In this document: piece after piece, positions 27,440-35,600 of the stretch
Layout: every line of letters begins with the position of its first letter
Position numbering within the stretch: position 1 is the stretch's first letter
From: Plesiomonas shigelloides
GTDB taxonomy: Bacteria > Pseudomonadota > Gammaproteobacteria > Enterobacterales > CAMTGL01
Assembly: GCF_900087055.1 (NCBI RefSeq)
Contig: NZ_LT575468.1
Span: 310,001 to 374,000, forward strand
Reading direction: 5' to 3'
DNA: 64,000 nt
The notes under the pieces: generated by a model
Seen by the model: only the letters and a program-made list of their open reading frames with translations
The model's database searches: none
What the model was told of the DNA's origin: nothing
Translations under genes and position numbers: made by a program

Positions 27440-28077
27440 GCGTTTGGGGTTTTGGGGTTTTAATGTCATTAAGGTTTTATCTTCTCTTCTTCTTTCCCTG
27501 CGTTATCCCCTGTTTGCCTTTTTATCTCAGTTTTCGCTCATTCTCTTCTCTTTGTTCTCGTTTTCGAGTGAGCTAAATGGCGGGTTGGTGTGGGCGCAGA
27601 CCTGCGGTCAGAACCGCAGACGCCAGCGCATCAGGCGCTATGTGGCCTTGCCGTTGGAAATGTGCTGATGAGTGATTTATGCAGTGTTAAGTAGGCTGTG
27701 CTGTTGTTTGCGGTGCTTGGTGTTTCCCGGTATTGTTCTTATCTCTTATCTCTTATCTCTTATCTCTTATCTCTTATCTCTTATCTCTTATCTCTTATCT
27801 CTTATCTTGGTATCCCTTTTAGAGGGTTTTGTGGCTGATCTTGGTGCATGCGAATCAGACGAGGTGCAGGTTATACCTCGGGTAGACATAGCAATTATGA
27901 ATGAGAGGTGTGAGCCGTAAAGTACATCAATAAACGCATGGGAAAGGCGCTGTGGCGGGTGTTTGTCTGTTGGAATATAAAGTGCTGCGTAGTGAATCGG
28001 AAGGCGTGTATTGGCGTGCTTGAGCGTGTGTGATGATGGGGCAATGGCGAGGCAAAGAAGAGGGAATGTAGGAATAA
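27440..28077. other. Gene-poor convergent gap between rrn and fis
   Basis: No gene can be supported in these roughly 640 bases. The first part (27475-27560) is rich in pyrimidines on the plus strand. Two small hairpins follow: CTGCGGT/ACCGCAG at 27602-27619 and AGCGC/GCGCT at 27625-27639. The heptamer repeat is described separately. Short open frames here start with poor ribosome binding sites and encode low-complexity hydrophobic peptides, so they are probably not genes. Confidence 0.6.
27739..27807 (+). repeat. Tandem heptanucleotide repeat (TTATCTC), nine full copies plus six bases
   Basis: Nine perfect copies of TTATCTC run from 27739 to 27801, followed by TTATCT. The unit is not a multiple of three, so gain or loss of a copy would shift a frame. 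Three copies form seven codons, and all three plus-strand frames are therefore open with the same cyclic peptide LSLISYL. A weak frame from GTG 27672 to 27920 (82 codons) reads through it but lacks a ribosome binding site and any family resemblance. Confidence 0.97.
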
Positions 28078-28108
28078 AATAAAAGCCACCTGAAAGGCGG
28101 CTTTTATT
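28078..28108 (-). terminator. Terminator of the dusB-fis operon
   Basis: A 14-bp inverted repeat (AATAAAAGCCACCT at 28078-28091 with AGGCGGCTTTTATT at 28095-28108) has one mismatched position and a 3-base loop. It lies 27 bases after the fis stop codon on the minus strand and ends in a T-rich tract. It can also work on the plus strand. Confidence 0.85.
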
Positions 28109-28135
28109 CGTAAACTATAGGATAGAGGAGTCCTA

Positions 28136-28432
28136 TTAGTTCATACCGTATTTCTTCAGCTTCTTGCGCAGAGTGCCACGGTTGATACCCATCATCAGTG
28201 CTGCACGGGTTTGGTTGCCGCGAGTGTACTGCATGACCATATCGAGAAGAGGCTGTTCAACTTCAGCCAGTACTAATTCGTACAGCTCATTAACGTCTTG
28301 GCCGTTTAACTGAGCGAAGTAGTTCTTCAGCGACTGTTTTACGGAGTCACGCAGTGGTTTGTGAGTGACCTGATCCTGAGCATTAATAGTAGCAACAGTC
28401 AGTACGTCAGAATTAACGCGTTGTTCGAACAT
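28136..28432 (-). CDS. fis: DNA-binding protein Fis
   Basis: Fis is the abundant growth-phase nucleoid protein that bends DNA, activates rRNA promoters and helps recombination. The 98-residue product has the E. coli length. The C-terminal helix-turn-helix ([20 protein letters not shown], residues about 70-89) and the tail KKLKKYGMN appear unchanged from E. coli. It is the second gene of the dusB-fis operon, 24 bases after dusB, and faces the rRNA operon it is expected to activate. Confidence 0.98.
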   Translation of the reverse strand: MFEQRVNSDVLTVATINAQDQVTHKPLRDSVKQSLKNYFAQLNGQDVNELYELVLAEVEQPLLDMVMQYTRGNQTRAALMMGINRGTLRKKLKKYGMN

Positions 28433-28456
28433 GGTTCTTTCAGCTCTTTTTTATTT

Positions 28457-29440
28457 TTACGCAAGATTATCAAAATAAGCATCTAACGCTTCCAGCTGTT
28501 CGCTGGCATCCTCTATCGCGTTAAATGCACGCCGAAACTGGTCGTCGGGCGCATGTGCCTGTAAATACCAGGAAACATGCTTGCGGGCGATCCGATATCC
28601 TTTGCCGTGACCGTAAAAGTCATGCAGTGCTCGGATATGCCCGAGGAGTAACTGCCGAACCTCAGTCAGTGAGGGTGGCGGTAACTCTTCCCCCGTTTCC
28701 AGATAGTGCTGGATTTCCCGAAAGATCCAGGGTCTTCCCTGAGCGGCACGGCCTATCATCAGTGCGTCGGCACCGGTGTAGTCCAGAACCTCTCTGGCTT
28801 TGTGCGGGTCGGTAATATCGCCATTGGCAATCACCGGAATGGAAACCGCTTGTTTGACTGTCCGGATACTGTGGTATTCGGCATGGCCGTTAAACAGACA
28901 TGCACGGGTTCGACCGTGTATGGCTAAGGCCTGTATGCCGCATTGTTCCGCGATCTGGGCAATCTGAACACAGTTACGGTTGTCCGTGTCCCATCCAGTA
29001 CGAATTTTTAGGGTTACTGGCACATCCACCGCGTTCACGACGGCTTTTAAGATGCGCTCAACCAGCTCAGGATGTTGCAAGAGAGCGGAGCCCGCTAACT
29101 TACGGTTAATCTTCTTTGCTGGGCACCCCATATTGATATCGATGATCTGAGCGCCGTATTGCACATTCGCTTTGGCTGCTCCTGCCATATCGTCAGGATC
29201 AGACCCCGCGATTTGTACACTGCGGATCCCAGGTTCATCAGTATGTACCATGCGCAGGCGCGACTTATCAGTATGCCATACCTCCGGATTGGAGGACATC
29301 ATCTCTGATACAGCCATGCCGGCACCCATCTCATGACAGAGCATCCGAAATGGTCGGTCAGTAATCCCGGCCATTGGCGCTACAATCAGACGATTTTTAA
29401 GTTGATAAGGGCCGATACGCATTGACTGGAAGGTAACCAT
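28457..29440 (-). CDS. dusB: tRNA-dihydrouridine synthase B
   Basis: DusB reduces a uridine in the tRNA D-loop to dihydrouridine with FMN and NADPH. The 327-residue product is a TIM barrel followed by a helical tRNA-binding domain. The catalytic cysteine lies in NMGCPAKK near residue 106, and FMN-binding segments include [13 protein letters not shown] and ANGDI. The ATG at 29440 has a weak CAGG before it; an ATG at 29422 (MRIGPYQL) would give the 321 residues known in E. coli and a longer leader. It is first in the operon with fis. Confidence 0.96.
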   Translation of the reverse strand: MVTFQSMRIGPYQLKNRLIVAPMAGITDRPFRMLCHEMGAGMAVSEMMSSNPEVWHTDKSRLRMVHTDEPGIRSVQIAGSDPDDMAGAAKANVQYGAQIIDINMGCPAKKINRKLAGSALLQHPELVERILKAVVNAVDVPVTLKIRTGWDTDNRNCVQIAQIAEQCGIQALAIHGRTRACLFNGHAEYHSIRTVKQAVSIPVIANGDITDPHKAREVLDYTGADALMIGRAAQGRPWIFREIQHYLETGEELPPPSLTEVRQLLLGHIRALHDFYGHGKGYRIARKHVSWYLQAHAPDDQFRRAFNAIEDASEQLEALDAYFDNLA

Positions 29441-29461
29441 ACTGTGCCTGTAAGGGCGCGT

Positions 29462-29490
29462 ATATTACGCATTTTTTTAGCTGGAGGAAA
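29462..29490 (-). promoter_or_regulatory. Probable dusB-fis promoter
   Basis: On the minus strand TAATAT (29462-29467) is followed by the GC-rich discriminator ACGCGCCC, and a poor -35 box TTTCCT (29485-29490) stands 17 bp upstream. From memory this matches the E. coli fis promoter, which also has a weak -35 box, a TAATAT -10 box and strong growth-rate and stringent control. The start would be near 29455, giving a leader of about 15 or 33 bases depending on which dusB start is used. Confidence 0.6.
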
Positions 29491-29667
29491 GGCCAAACTT
29501 TGAACACTTTGCTGAACTTTTATAGTCAAGGTTTTTTTTACTGTAAACGCGCCTAGCCGCTGCTGAAAAAATGCGCATAATTAGACGAGACGCAGGATTG
29601 GAGCATTTGCTCTAGTGTGCTAACTCATTACAATGGACGACAAAATACACTAAGGATTACAACGAGT

Positions 29668-31092
29668 ATGCGGTTAATGCACTGGAAACGGAAGTTGTCA
29701 GCCCTGTCACTGGCAGTTTCTTTGTTACCTGTGGCCTCGGGGGTGGCGGCAGCACCTTTGAATTTTGATCAGGCTTGGCAGACTCTGCAGCAGGTCAATG
29801 ACGGCTTAAAAGCAGAGATGAGCGCGGCTGAGCGAGCACAAAAAATGGCGCAAGCGTCGGATGGGCTGAATTTGCCGAAGGTCGATTTGAATGCGCAGGT
29901 CACTCGGTTAAGTGATCCGCTGTCGATGGATTTAAAAGAGATCCAGCCGTTTCCAACCTTGGCTCCCAAGCTGGATCAATTGCTCGGAGGGTTGGTTTCC
30001 AGTGGCTTACTGAGTCCTGAGGCGGTCGCTAAACTTAAAAGTATCCCTACCGAAACCGATTTATCGAACCAAACGGTGAAAACCGCAGGGGTTAATGCGC
30101 TGTGGGTGATTTACTCCGGTGGCCGCATTAGCGCCGCGCAAAGCGCCGCCTATGCGCAAGCCTCGGAAGCGCAGCAGCAGTTTGCGTTAAAGCGCTTGCA
30201 GGCGTTTTCCGATTTGACCCGCTTCTATTATGGCGTGACGCTGGCGCAAAACGTCTACCAGACCCGTACCCAAGTGGCGCATGCATTGGCGCAGCATCTG
30301 ATGCACGCGCAAAAGCTCGAACAGCATGGCCAGATAGCGAAGGTTGAACGTCTGTCGGCACAGGTGGCGTACGATCGCGCTAAGGTAGAGGCAGAAAATG
30401 CCCGTCGTGAACTGGAAATCGCGCAGTTGGTTTTGGATGAGTTGCTGCATCAAAACGATGTACAGCCTAGCTCGCCACTGGTTACCAAGCTGACCCTGCC
30501 GTCACTCTCTACGCTGGTACGTGATGCGCTGAATGCGAACCCCGCGATGTCACTGCTGGATGCTAAAGATAAGCAAGCACAAAGCTTGGAAAAAGCCGAG
30601 CGTGGTCGTTATCTGCCGAATGTGGCGGCATTTGGTAACTATAACCTGTATCACGATGACAGCATTCTGGGCGAGCGCGCCCCTGATTGGATGGTCGGCG
30701 TGGGAGTCAGCGTGCCGCTGGTTGATAACAGTGGACGTAATGATTTGCTGGCTGCCGCACACATGGCGCGCAAAGAGGTGGGCTATCGCCGCGCCGAGTT
30801 GCAGCGCCAATTAAAGGTAGGGGTTGAGCAAGCGTACCGCGAGCTGGAGCAGGCGAAGACCGAATACGATTCCCTACAATCGAGTCAGGCATTGGCCAAA
30901 GAGAACTTCTTGCTGCGCAGTAAAGCCTTTGAGCAAGGGCTGGCGACCTCTTTAGATGTGGTGGATGCGCGTATGACCGAAGCGGCCATTGATACCCAGC
31001 GATTAGCTGCCAGTTATCGGATGACCAATGCGTTGGCCAAATTGCTGACCTTAACCGGTCAACCGGATGCATTTAACCGCTACCAGCGGTAA
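29668..31092 (+). CDS. TolC-family outer membrane efflux protein
   Basis: From ATG 29668 the product has 474 residues. A signal peptide is clear (MRLMHWKRKLSALSLAVSLL...VAA, cleavage near residue 30). The rest is the long helical, duplicated outer membrane factor fold, with coiled regions such as AQHLMHAQKLEQHGQIAKVE and ELQRQLKVGVEQAYRELEQA and the late motif KAFEQGLATSLDVVDA. Such proteins form the outer membrane duct of three-part exporters. It is not tolC itself, which is normally elsewhere. It leads the cassette with the HlyD-like gene 17 bases later. A frame extension to 29617 lacks a better start. Confidence 0.88.
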   Translation: MRLMHWKRKLSALSLAVSLLPVASGVAAAPLNFDQAWQTLQQVNDGLKAEMSAAERAQKMAQASDGLNLPKVDLNAQVTRLSDPLSMDLKEIQPFPTLAPKLDQLLGGLVSSGLLSPEAVAKLKSIPTETDLSNQTVKTAGVNALWVIYSGGRISAAQSAAYAQASEAQQQFALKRLQAFSDLTRFYYGVTLAQNVYQTRTQVAHALAQHLMHAQKLEQHGQIAKVERLSAQVAYDRAKVEAENARRELEIAQLVLDELLHQNDVQPSSPLVTKLTLPSLSTLVRDALNANPAMSLLDAKDKQAQSLEKAERGRYLPNVAAFGNYNLYHDDSILGERAPDWMVGVGVSVPLVDNSGRNDLLAAAHMARKEVGYRRAELQRQLKVGVEQAYRELEQAKTEYDSLQSSQALAKENFLLRSKAFEQGLATSLDVVDARMTEAAIDTQRLAASYRMTNALAKLLTLTGQPDAFNRYQR

Positions 31093-31109
31093 CAGTTTTA
31101 GGTGATGGG

Positions 31110-32093
31110 ATGAACAAGAAAATGAAAACCGCGGCAGTGGTTGCCGCCGCGGGTGTGGCTGCAGCGCTGGTGATTACCTATTTTGCAGCCTATTCCTCGC
31201 ACAGTGAATTGATGCAAGGGCAGATTGAAGCGCAGCAGTATTTTGTATCGGCCAAGGTGCCGGGGCGCATTGAGCAAGTGCTGGTGCAAAAAGGGCAAAA
31301 CGTAAAGGTCGGCGATCGGATTTTTGTTCTATCGACGCCAGAGTTGGATGCCAAATTAAATCAGGCGAAAGCCGGTGAAGCGGCGGCAGGGGCGGTTAAA
31401 CAGGAAGTGGATAACGGCGCGCGTACCCAGCAGATTGCAGCAGCCAAAGATGTGTGGATGAAAGCCAAAGCGGCGGCCATGTTGGCCGAGAAAACCTATC
31501 AGCGCGTGAATGCGTTGTACCGTGATGGTGTGATGGCAGAGCAAAAGCGCGATGAAGCCAAAACCGGATGGGAAGCGGCCAAATACACTGAGCAGGCGGC
31601 CTTCCAGCAATATCAGCTGGCGGTAGAGGGCTCACGTAAGGGTGAGAAACTGGCGGCGGCTGAGAAAGAAAAAATGGCCGCCGCCGCCGTACAAGAAGTG
31701 CAGGCCTATCTGACGGATGCGGAGCTGACCGCATATCACGATGGCGTGGTGGATCAGGTATTGTTGCATCCGGGCGAGCTGGCCCCGGCCGGATTCCCTG
31801 TGGTAACGCTGGTGGATTTGCAAGATGCGTGGGCACTGTTTCAAGTGCGGGAAGATAAGCTGGCTCAGTTCAAGCAAGGGAGCGAGTTTGACGTGCGTAT
31901 TCCGGCGTTAGACCCAGACAAAACTTTCCGCTTCAAAGTCACCTATATCAATGTGATGGGCGATTATGCCACGTGGCGTACCACCCAACCGGGACGCGGC
32001 TATGACATGCGCACCTTCCAGATTGAAATGCGTCCGGTGGCGCCGATTGACGGGCTGCGCGTTGGGATGAGTGTGCTGCTGGAGGCCAAGTGA
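31110..32093 (+). CDS. HlyD/EmrA-type periplasmic adaptor protein
   Basis: The 327-residue product has one N-terminal membrane anchor (about residues 7-27), then the split lipoyl domain (VSAKVPGRIEQVLVQKGQNV at about 47-66 and DGVVDQVLLHPGELAPAGFP in the second half), with a long alpha-hairpin between, and a C-terminal beta-barrel. Adaptors of this family join an inner membrane pump to a TolC-like duct. It lies between the TolC-like gene and two permeases, and its TGA stop overlaps the GTG start of the next gene by four bases (GTGA), so translation is coupled. Confidence 0.9.
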   Translation: MNKKMKTAAVVAAAGVAAALVITYFAAYSSHSELMQGQIEAQQYFVSAKVPGRIEQVLVQKGQNVKVGDRIFVLSTPELDAKLNQAKAGEAAAGAVKQEVDNGARTQQIAAAKDVWMKAKAAAMLAEKTYQRVNALYRDGVMAEQKRDEAKTGWEAAKYTEQAAFQQYQLAVEGSRKGEKLAAAEKEKMAAAAVQEVQAYLTDAELTAYHDGVVDQVLLHPGELAPAGFPVVTLVDLQDAWALFQVREDKLAQFKQGSEFDVRIPALDPDKTFRFKVTYINVMGDYATWRTTQPGRGYDMRTFQIEMRPVAPIDGLRVGMSVLLEAK

Positions 32094-33256
32094 AACCGGG
32101 CATCTGGTTAACGGCCCAGCGTGAATGGCAACGCATTCGACAAGACCGCTGGGTTTTCGCGCTGACGGTCTGGCTGCCGCCGCTGTTTTTTGTCCTGATA
32201 TGGGGGATTTTCCATGTGGGGATCCCGCAAGATTTGCCGATTGCGGTGTTGGATCAGGATCACAGCCCGCTATCGCGCGATTTGACGCGGCGTTTAGATG
32301 CCGCGCCTTCGTTGCAGGTGGCGTATCAGGCCGATGATTTGGCGCAAGGTATGCATTTGGTGCGTAGCGGCAAAGCCTATGCACTGGTGGTTTTACCCTA
32401 TCGTTTGGATACGGACGTCAAATTACACTTAAGCCCGAGCGTGATGGGTTATTACAACAGCCAATATGTGCTGATTGGTAAGGTGATCAATACCGCCTTG
32501 CAAACCACCATCGTCACCAAGGCGACCGAGCTTAATGCTCAGATCCACGTCGCGCGCGGGAAAAACCCTTATCAGGCGATTGGGCAGGCGTTGCCTCTGC
32601 GCAATCAGCTGACGCCGCTGTATAACATCGGGCTTAACTATGTGCCGTTTTTAGTGACGGCCGTGGTTCCGGCGCTGTGGCAGATTTTCCTGATCACCGT
32701 GGTGATTGCGGCATTGGGCTTAGAGCTGCGCGACAGTAATGGCCGCGCATGGCTGCAAAGTGCGGATGGCTGTTTGGGCGCGGCGTTGGCGGGGAAAATG
32801 CTGCCGTATGGCTTGTGGTTTGCGTTACATGGCGCGCTGTTTTTATGGGGGATGGATGTCCTGCTCGGTTGGCGTATTGCTGGCAGTATCCCGCTGCTTT
32901 TGCTGGCGCAGTGGCTGACCATTGGCGCGTATGTGGCGATGGGCACCTTGCTGTACTGTACCAGCTTTCATTATGGCCGCGCAGCCAGTGCGGGGGCGGC
33001 ATATACCGCGCCGGCGTTTGCCTTCATGGGGATCACCTTCCCGTTGGCGGATATGCCGGGCTTTGCCCGTTTTTGGTCGGATATTATTCCGATCTCCCAC
33101 TATATGCAGGTGCAGATCCAGCAGATGAATTATGCCGCCAGTTGGCGTATCTCGTGGCAGGCGATGCTGCCATTGTTGGCTTTCTGGCTGATGATCCCGC
33201 CAGCTTTATGGTTGTTGCGGGTGAAGCTGCGTAAAACCGGAGGTATGCCGGTATGA
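32090..33256 (+). CDS. ABC-2 family permease, first of a tandem pair
   Basis: The 388-residue product starts at GTG 32090. It has a membrane segment at about 21-45, a periplasmic domain of roughly 150 residues, and about five membrane segments in the C-terminal half, the topology of ABC-2/YhhJ exporters. The segment LDQDHSPLSRDLTRRLDAAP (about 54-73) is shared with the next gene (WDNDHSPLSREFIRRVESTP), so the two are paralogues and probably form a heterodimer. No Walker A or ABC signature is present, so this protein does not hydrolyse ATP itself. The substrate cannot be told. Confidence 0.85.
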   Translation: MKPGIWLTAQREWQRIRQDRWVFALTVWLPPLFFVLIWGIFHVGIPQDLPIAVLDQDHSPLSRDLTRRLDAAPSLQVAYQADDLAQGMHLVRSGKAYALVVLPYRLDTDVKLHLSPSVMGYYNSQYVLIGKVINTALQTTIVTKATELNAQIHVARGKNPYQAIGQALPLRNQLTPLYNIGLNYVPFLVTAVVPALWQIFLITVVIAALGLELRDSNGRAWLQSADGCLGAALAGKMLPYGLWFALHGALFLWGMDVLLGWRIAGSIPLLLLAQWLTIGAYVAMGTLLYCTSFHYGRAASAGAAYTAPAFAFMGITFPLADMPGFARFWSDIIPISHYMQVQIQQMNYAASWRISWQAMLPLLAFWLMIPPALWLLRVKLRKTGGMPV

Positions 33257-34446
33257 ACCTCAAACAGGTATGGTGGCAAGAGCTGCTGGCGCTGGGAAAA
33301 AACAGCGCCATCTTGATGACGGTATTTGCTGGATTGCTGTTCTATTCGGTGCTCTATCCGCTGCCGTACTCACAGCAAGTGGTGACGCATATGCCGGTGG
33401 CGGTGTGGGACAACGATCACTCGCCATTGAGTCGCGAGTTTATTCGCCGCGTAGAGTCGACCCCGCAAGTCACGGTCAGCGCAGTGGTGACTTCGCGCCA
33501 AGAAGCCGATGCCCTGATGCAGCAAGGCGAGGTGCATGGTTTGCTGGTGCTGCCTTTGCATTTTGAGCGCGATGTACTTCTGGGGAAAAGTCCGGTAGTG
33601 GCGGTGGAAGGGGATGCCAGTTATTTTCTGATTTACTCTTCTATTGCGGAGGCAATCGCCAAAGTCAGTGGCACCTTGGGCGCGCAGGTGAAAGTGACCA
33701 AGGAGTTATCGCAAGGTACCCCGTATTTGGGCGCGCTCAGTACCGCGCTGCCGCTGCAATCGGATACGCAGGCCCTGTTTAACCCAACCATTGGCTATGT
33801 GGCGTATGTGGTACCGGCGGTGTTTGTGCTGATTTTGCACCAAACCTTGCTGATTGCTGCCGGGATCCAAACTGCCGAGTGTAAAGAGCGTACCTTGGGC
33901 GGAGAGCGTGGTTACTGGCTACAGGCCTCGCCGTGGACGGTGCTGGTGGCGCGCGGTTTGGTGTTTGTGCCCTTGTATCTGCTGGCGGCGATGTATTATC
34001 TCGGCGGATGTTTTGAGCATTACAACATCGTTCGGCAAGCCAACCCGTGGTTGCTCTTGTTGTTGTGCACCCTGCTGTTTTGGACCACTTACTGCTTTGC
34101 GGTGATGCTGACCTTTTTCATGACGCGGCGTGAAACCCCGACACAAGCGGTGCTGATTTCATCGCTGCCGATTGTGTTTACTGCTGGTTTTGTCTGGCCG
34201 TCGATGGCGATCCCGTGGCCAATTTTGTGGCTGGCGCGCACTATCCCAGGGGTGAACGGTATCGAGCTGATGGTCAAATACAACCAGATGGGCGCGTCAC
34301 TGACTGAAGTGGGCGGGCCGTTGTGGCGCTTGCTGGCTCAAGCGGTGCTGTACACCGTCTTGGCTTGGTGGGTGCTGCGACATAGCCAAGCGTTAGCCGC
34401 TAACGAGAAGGCGGCTAGCAGCAAGATCAGCGCAGTTAAAGGCTAA
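33253..34446 (+). CDS. ABC-2 family permease, second of a tandem pair
   Basis: This 397-residue protein overlaps the first permease by four bases (ATGA). It has the same plan: a membrane segment at about 18-36, a large outer loop with DNDHSPLSR, and membrane segments from about residue 185 on. A conserved FTAGFVWPSMAIPWP stretch near residues 308-322 corresponds to FMGITFPLADMPGF in the first permease. It is the last gene of the cassette; a terminator follows about 115 bases downstream. No ATPase domain is fused, unlike RbbA-type exporters. Confidence 0.85.
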   Translation: MNLKQVWWQELLALGKNSAILMTVFAGLLFYSVLYPLPYSQQVVTHMPVAVWDNDHSPLSREFIRRVESTPQVTVSAVVTSRQEADALMQQGEVHGLLVLPLHFERDVLLGKSPVVAVEGDASYFLIYSSIAEAIAKVSGTLGAQVKVTKELSQGTPYLGALSTALPLQSDTQALFNPTIGYVAYVVPAVFVLILHQTLLIAAGIQTAECKERTLGGERGYWLQASPWTVLVARGLVFVPLYLLAAMYYLGGCFEHYNIVRQANPWLLLLLCTLLFWTTYCFAVMLTFFMTRRETPTQAVLISSLPIVFTAGFVWPSMAIPWPILWLARTIPGVNGIELMVKYNQMGASLTEVGGPLWRLLAQAVLYTVLAWWVLRHSQALAANEKAASSKISAVKG

Positions 34447-34562
34447 CTGAGCGGGATGCTGAGGGTTCTCCACATCAGTGCTCTCGATATGGCATACAGC
34501 GCGTTATAGAAGCCGGAAAGGTTAACGTAGATATAAACGGCGCAGAAAGAAAAGTAGCAAGA

Positions 34563-34592
34563 AAAAAGGGCATCCATGCGGATGCCCTTTTT
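34563..34592. terminator. Bidirectional terminator between the export cassette and prmA
   Basis: The perfect 13-bp stem AAAAAGGGCATCC / GGATGCCCTTTTT has a 4-base loop (ATGC) and T-runs on both strands. It lies between the converging permease gene and prmA and can end both transcripts. Confidence 0.92.
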
Positions 34593-34627
34593 GTTTACGC
34601 TTTCGTTAAGCGCAATCGCTCACTGAA

Positions 34628-35509
34628 TTAGCGCGCGATACCGGTAATGCGGCACCACTCTTCGCGCTCGGCGATAGGATCGAGCACAAACTTCTCGCGG
34701 TACGCATCAGCCACCGATTCGGCTTGCGATTCCAAAATACCGGACAGACCCAGATGGCCACCGGATTTTGGCAGTACGCTGATCAGCGGTGCCAGCTCGC
34801 GCAGTGGGCCGGCCAGAATGTTGGCCACCACCACATCACCCAGTAAATCTTGTGGCTGATCTTTTGGCAGATACAGCTCCAGACGGTCAGACACGCCGTT
34901 ACGCTCAGCGTTATCACGGCTGGCGGTGATGGCTTGGGGATCGATATCGATACCCACGGCGCGCGCAGCGCCCAGCTTCAGTGCGGCAATGGCCAGAATG
35001 CCGGAGCCACAACCAAAGTCGACCACCGTTTTGCCCACCAGATCCAGACCGTCTAACCACTCCAGACACAAGGCGGTGGTTGGGTGGGTACCGGTACCGA
35101 ACGCCAGACCTGGGTCTAACATCACGTTTACCGCCTCAGGCTCCGGCACTTCACGCCAGCTTGGGCAGATCCACAGACGCTGACCAAAGCGCATTGGGTG
35201 GAAGTTATCCATCCACTCACGCTCCCAGTCTTTATCTTCCAGCTGCTCGATTTTGTGCACAAAATCGTTACCCAGCAGTGGTGATTGCTGCAGCTGCGCT
35301 ATGACGGCGGCCATATCGGTTTCGGCGTCATACAGCGCCATCACGTCGGTGTCACCCCACAGGCGAGTTTCACCTGGCAGCGGTTCAAATACTGGGGTGT
35401 CGTGTGAGTCCATGAAGGTGATGGAGACAGAGCCGCTTTCCATCAGTACATCGCCGATAGCTTCGGCTTGGGCACCGGTGGTGTTCAGTTTCAGTTGGAT
35501 CCAAGGCAT
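34628..35509 (-). CDS. prmA: Ribosomal protein L11 methyltransferase
   Basis: PrmA trimethylates the N-terminus and lysines of ribosomal protein L11. From ATG 35509 the product has 293 residues, the E. coli length, beginning [16 protein letters not shown]. The N-terminal substrate-recognition domain is followed by a SAM domain with [20 protein letters not shown] around residue 163 and the NPPF-type equivalent [14 protein letters not shown] at 35518 would add three residues. It is the last gene of the minus-strand aroQ-acc-panF group. Confidence 0.97.
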   Translation of the reverse strand: MPWIQLKLNTTGAQAEAIGDVLMESGSVSITFMDSHDTPVFEPLPGETRLWGDTDVMALYDAETDMAAVIAQLQQSPLLGNDFVHKIEQLEDKDWEREWMDNFHPMRFGQRLWICPSWREVPEPEAVNVMLDPGLAFGTGTHPTTALCLEWLDGLDLVGKTVVDFGCGSGILAIAALKLGAARAVGIDIDPQAITASRDNAERNGVSDRLELYLPKDQPQDLLGDVVVANILAGPLRELAPLISVLPKSGGHLGLSGILESQAESVADAYREKFVLDPIAEREEWCRITGIAR

Positions 35510-35600
35510 GATAAACACTCAGTCAGTAAAAGGGCGCGGCCACGCCGCGCTCTGTTGTCAGTCAGATTGCCGCTAAATATAGCACGCGGCAGGGGGAGTT

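Noticed and set aside
27739-27807. The heptamer array as a possible CRISPR array
   Set aside because: The units are contiguous with no spacers, far too short for CRISPR repeats, and no cas genes are nearby.
27429-27920. Plus-strand frames of 79 and 82 codons after 5S rRNA as small membrane protein genes
   Set aside because: They lack ribosome binding sites, overlap the terminator or the repeat, and their hydrophobicity comes from pyrimidine-rich or repetitive DNA.
32090-34446. A hidden Walker A motif in the two permeases
   Set aside because: Reading both proteins, no GXXXXGK[ST] or LSGGQ-like motif was found.
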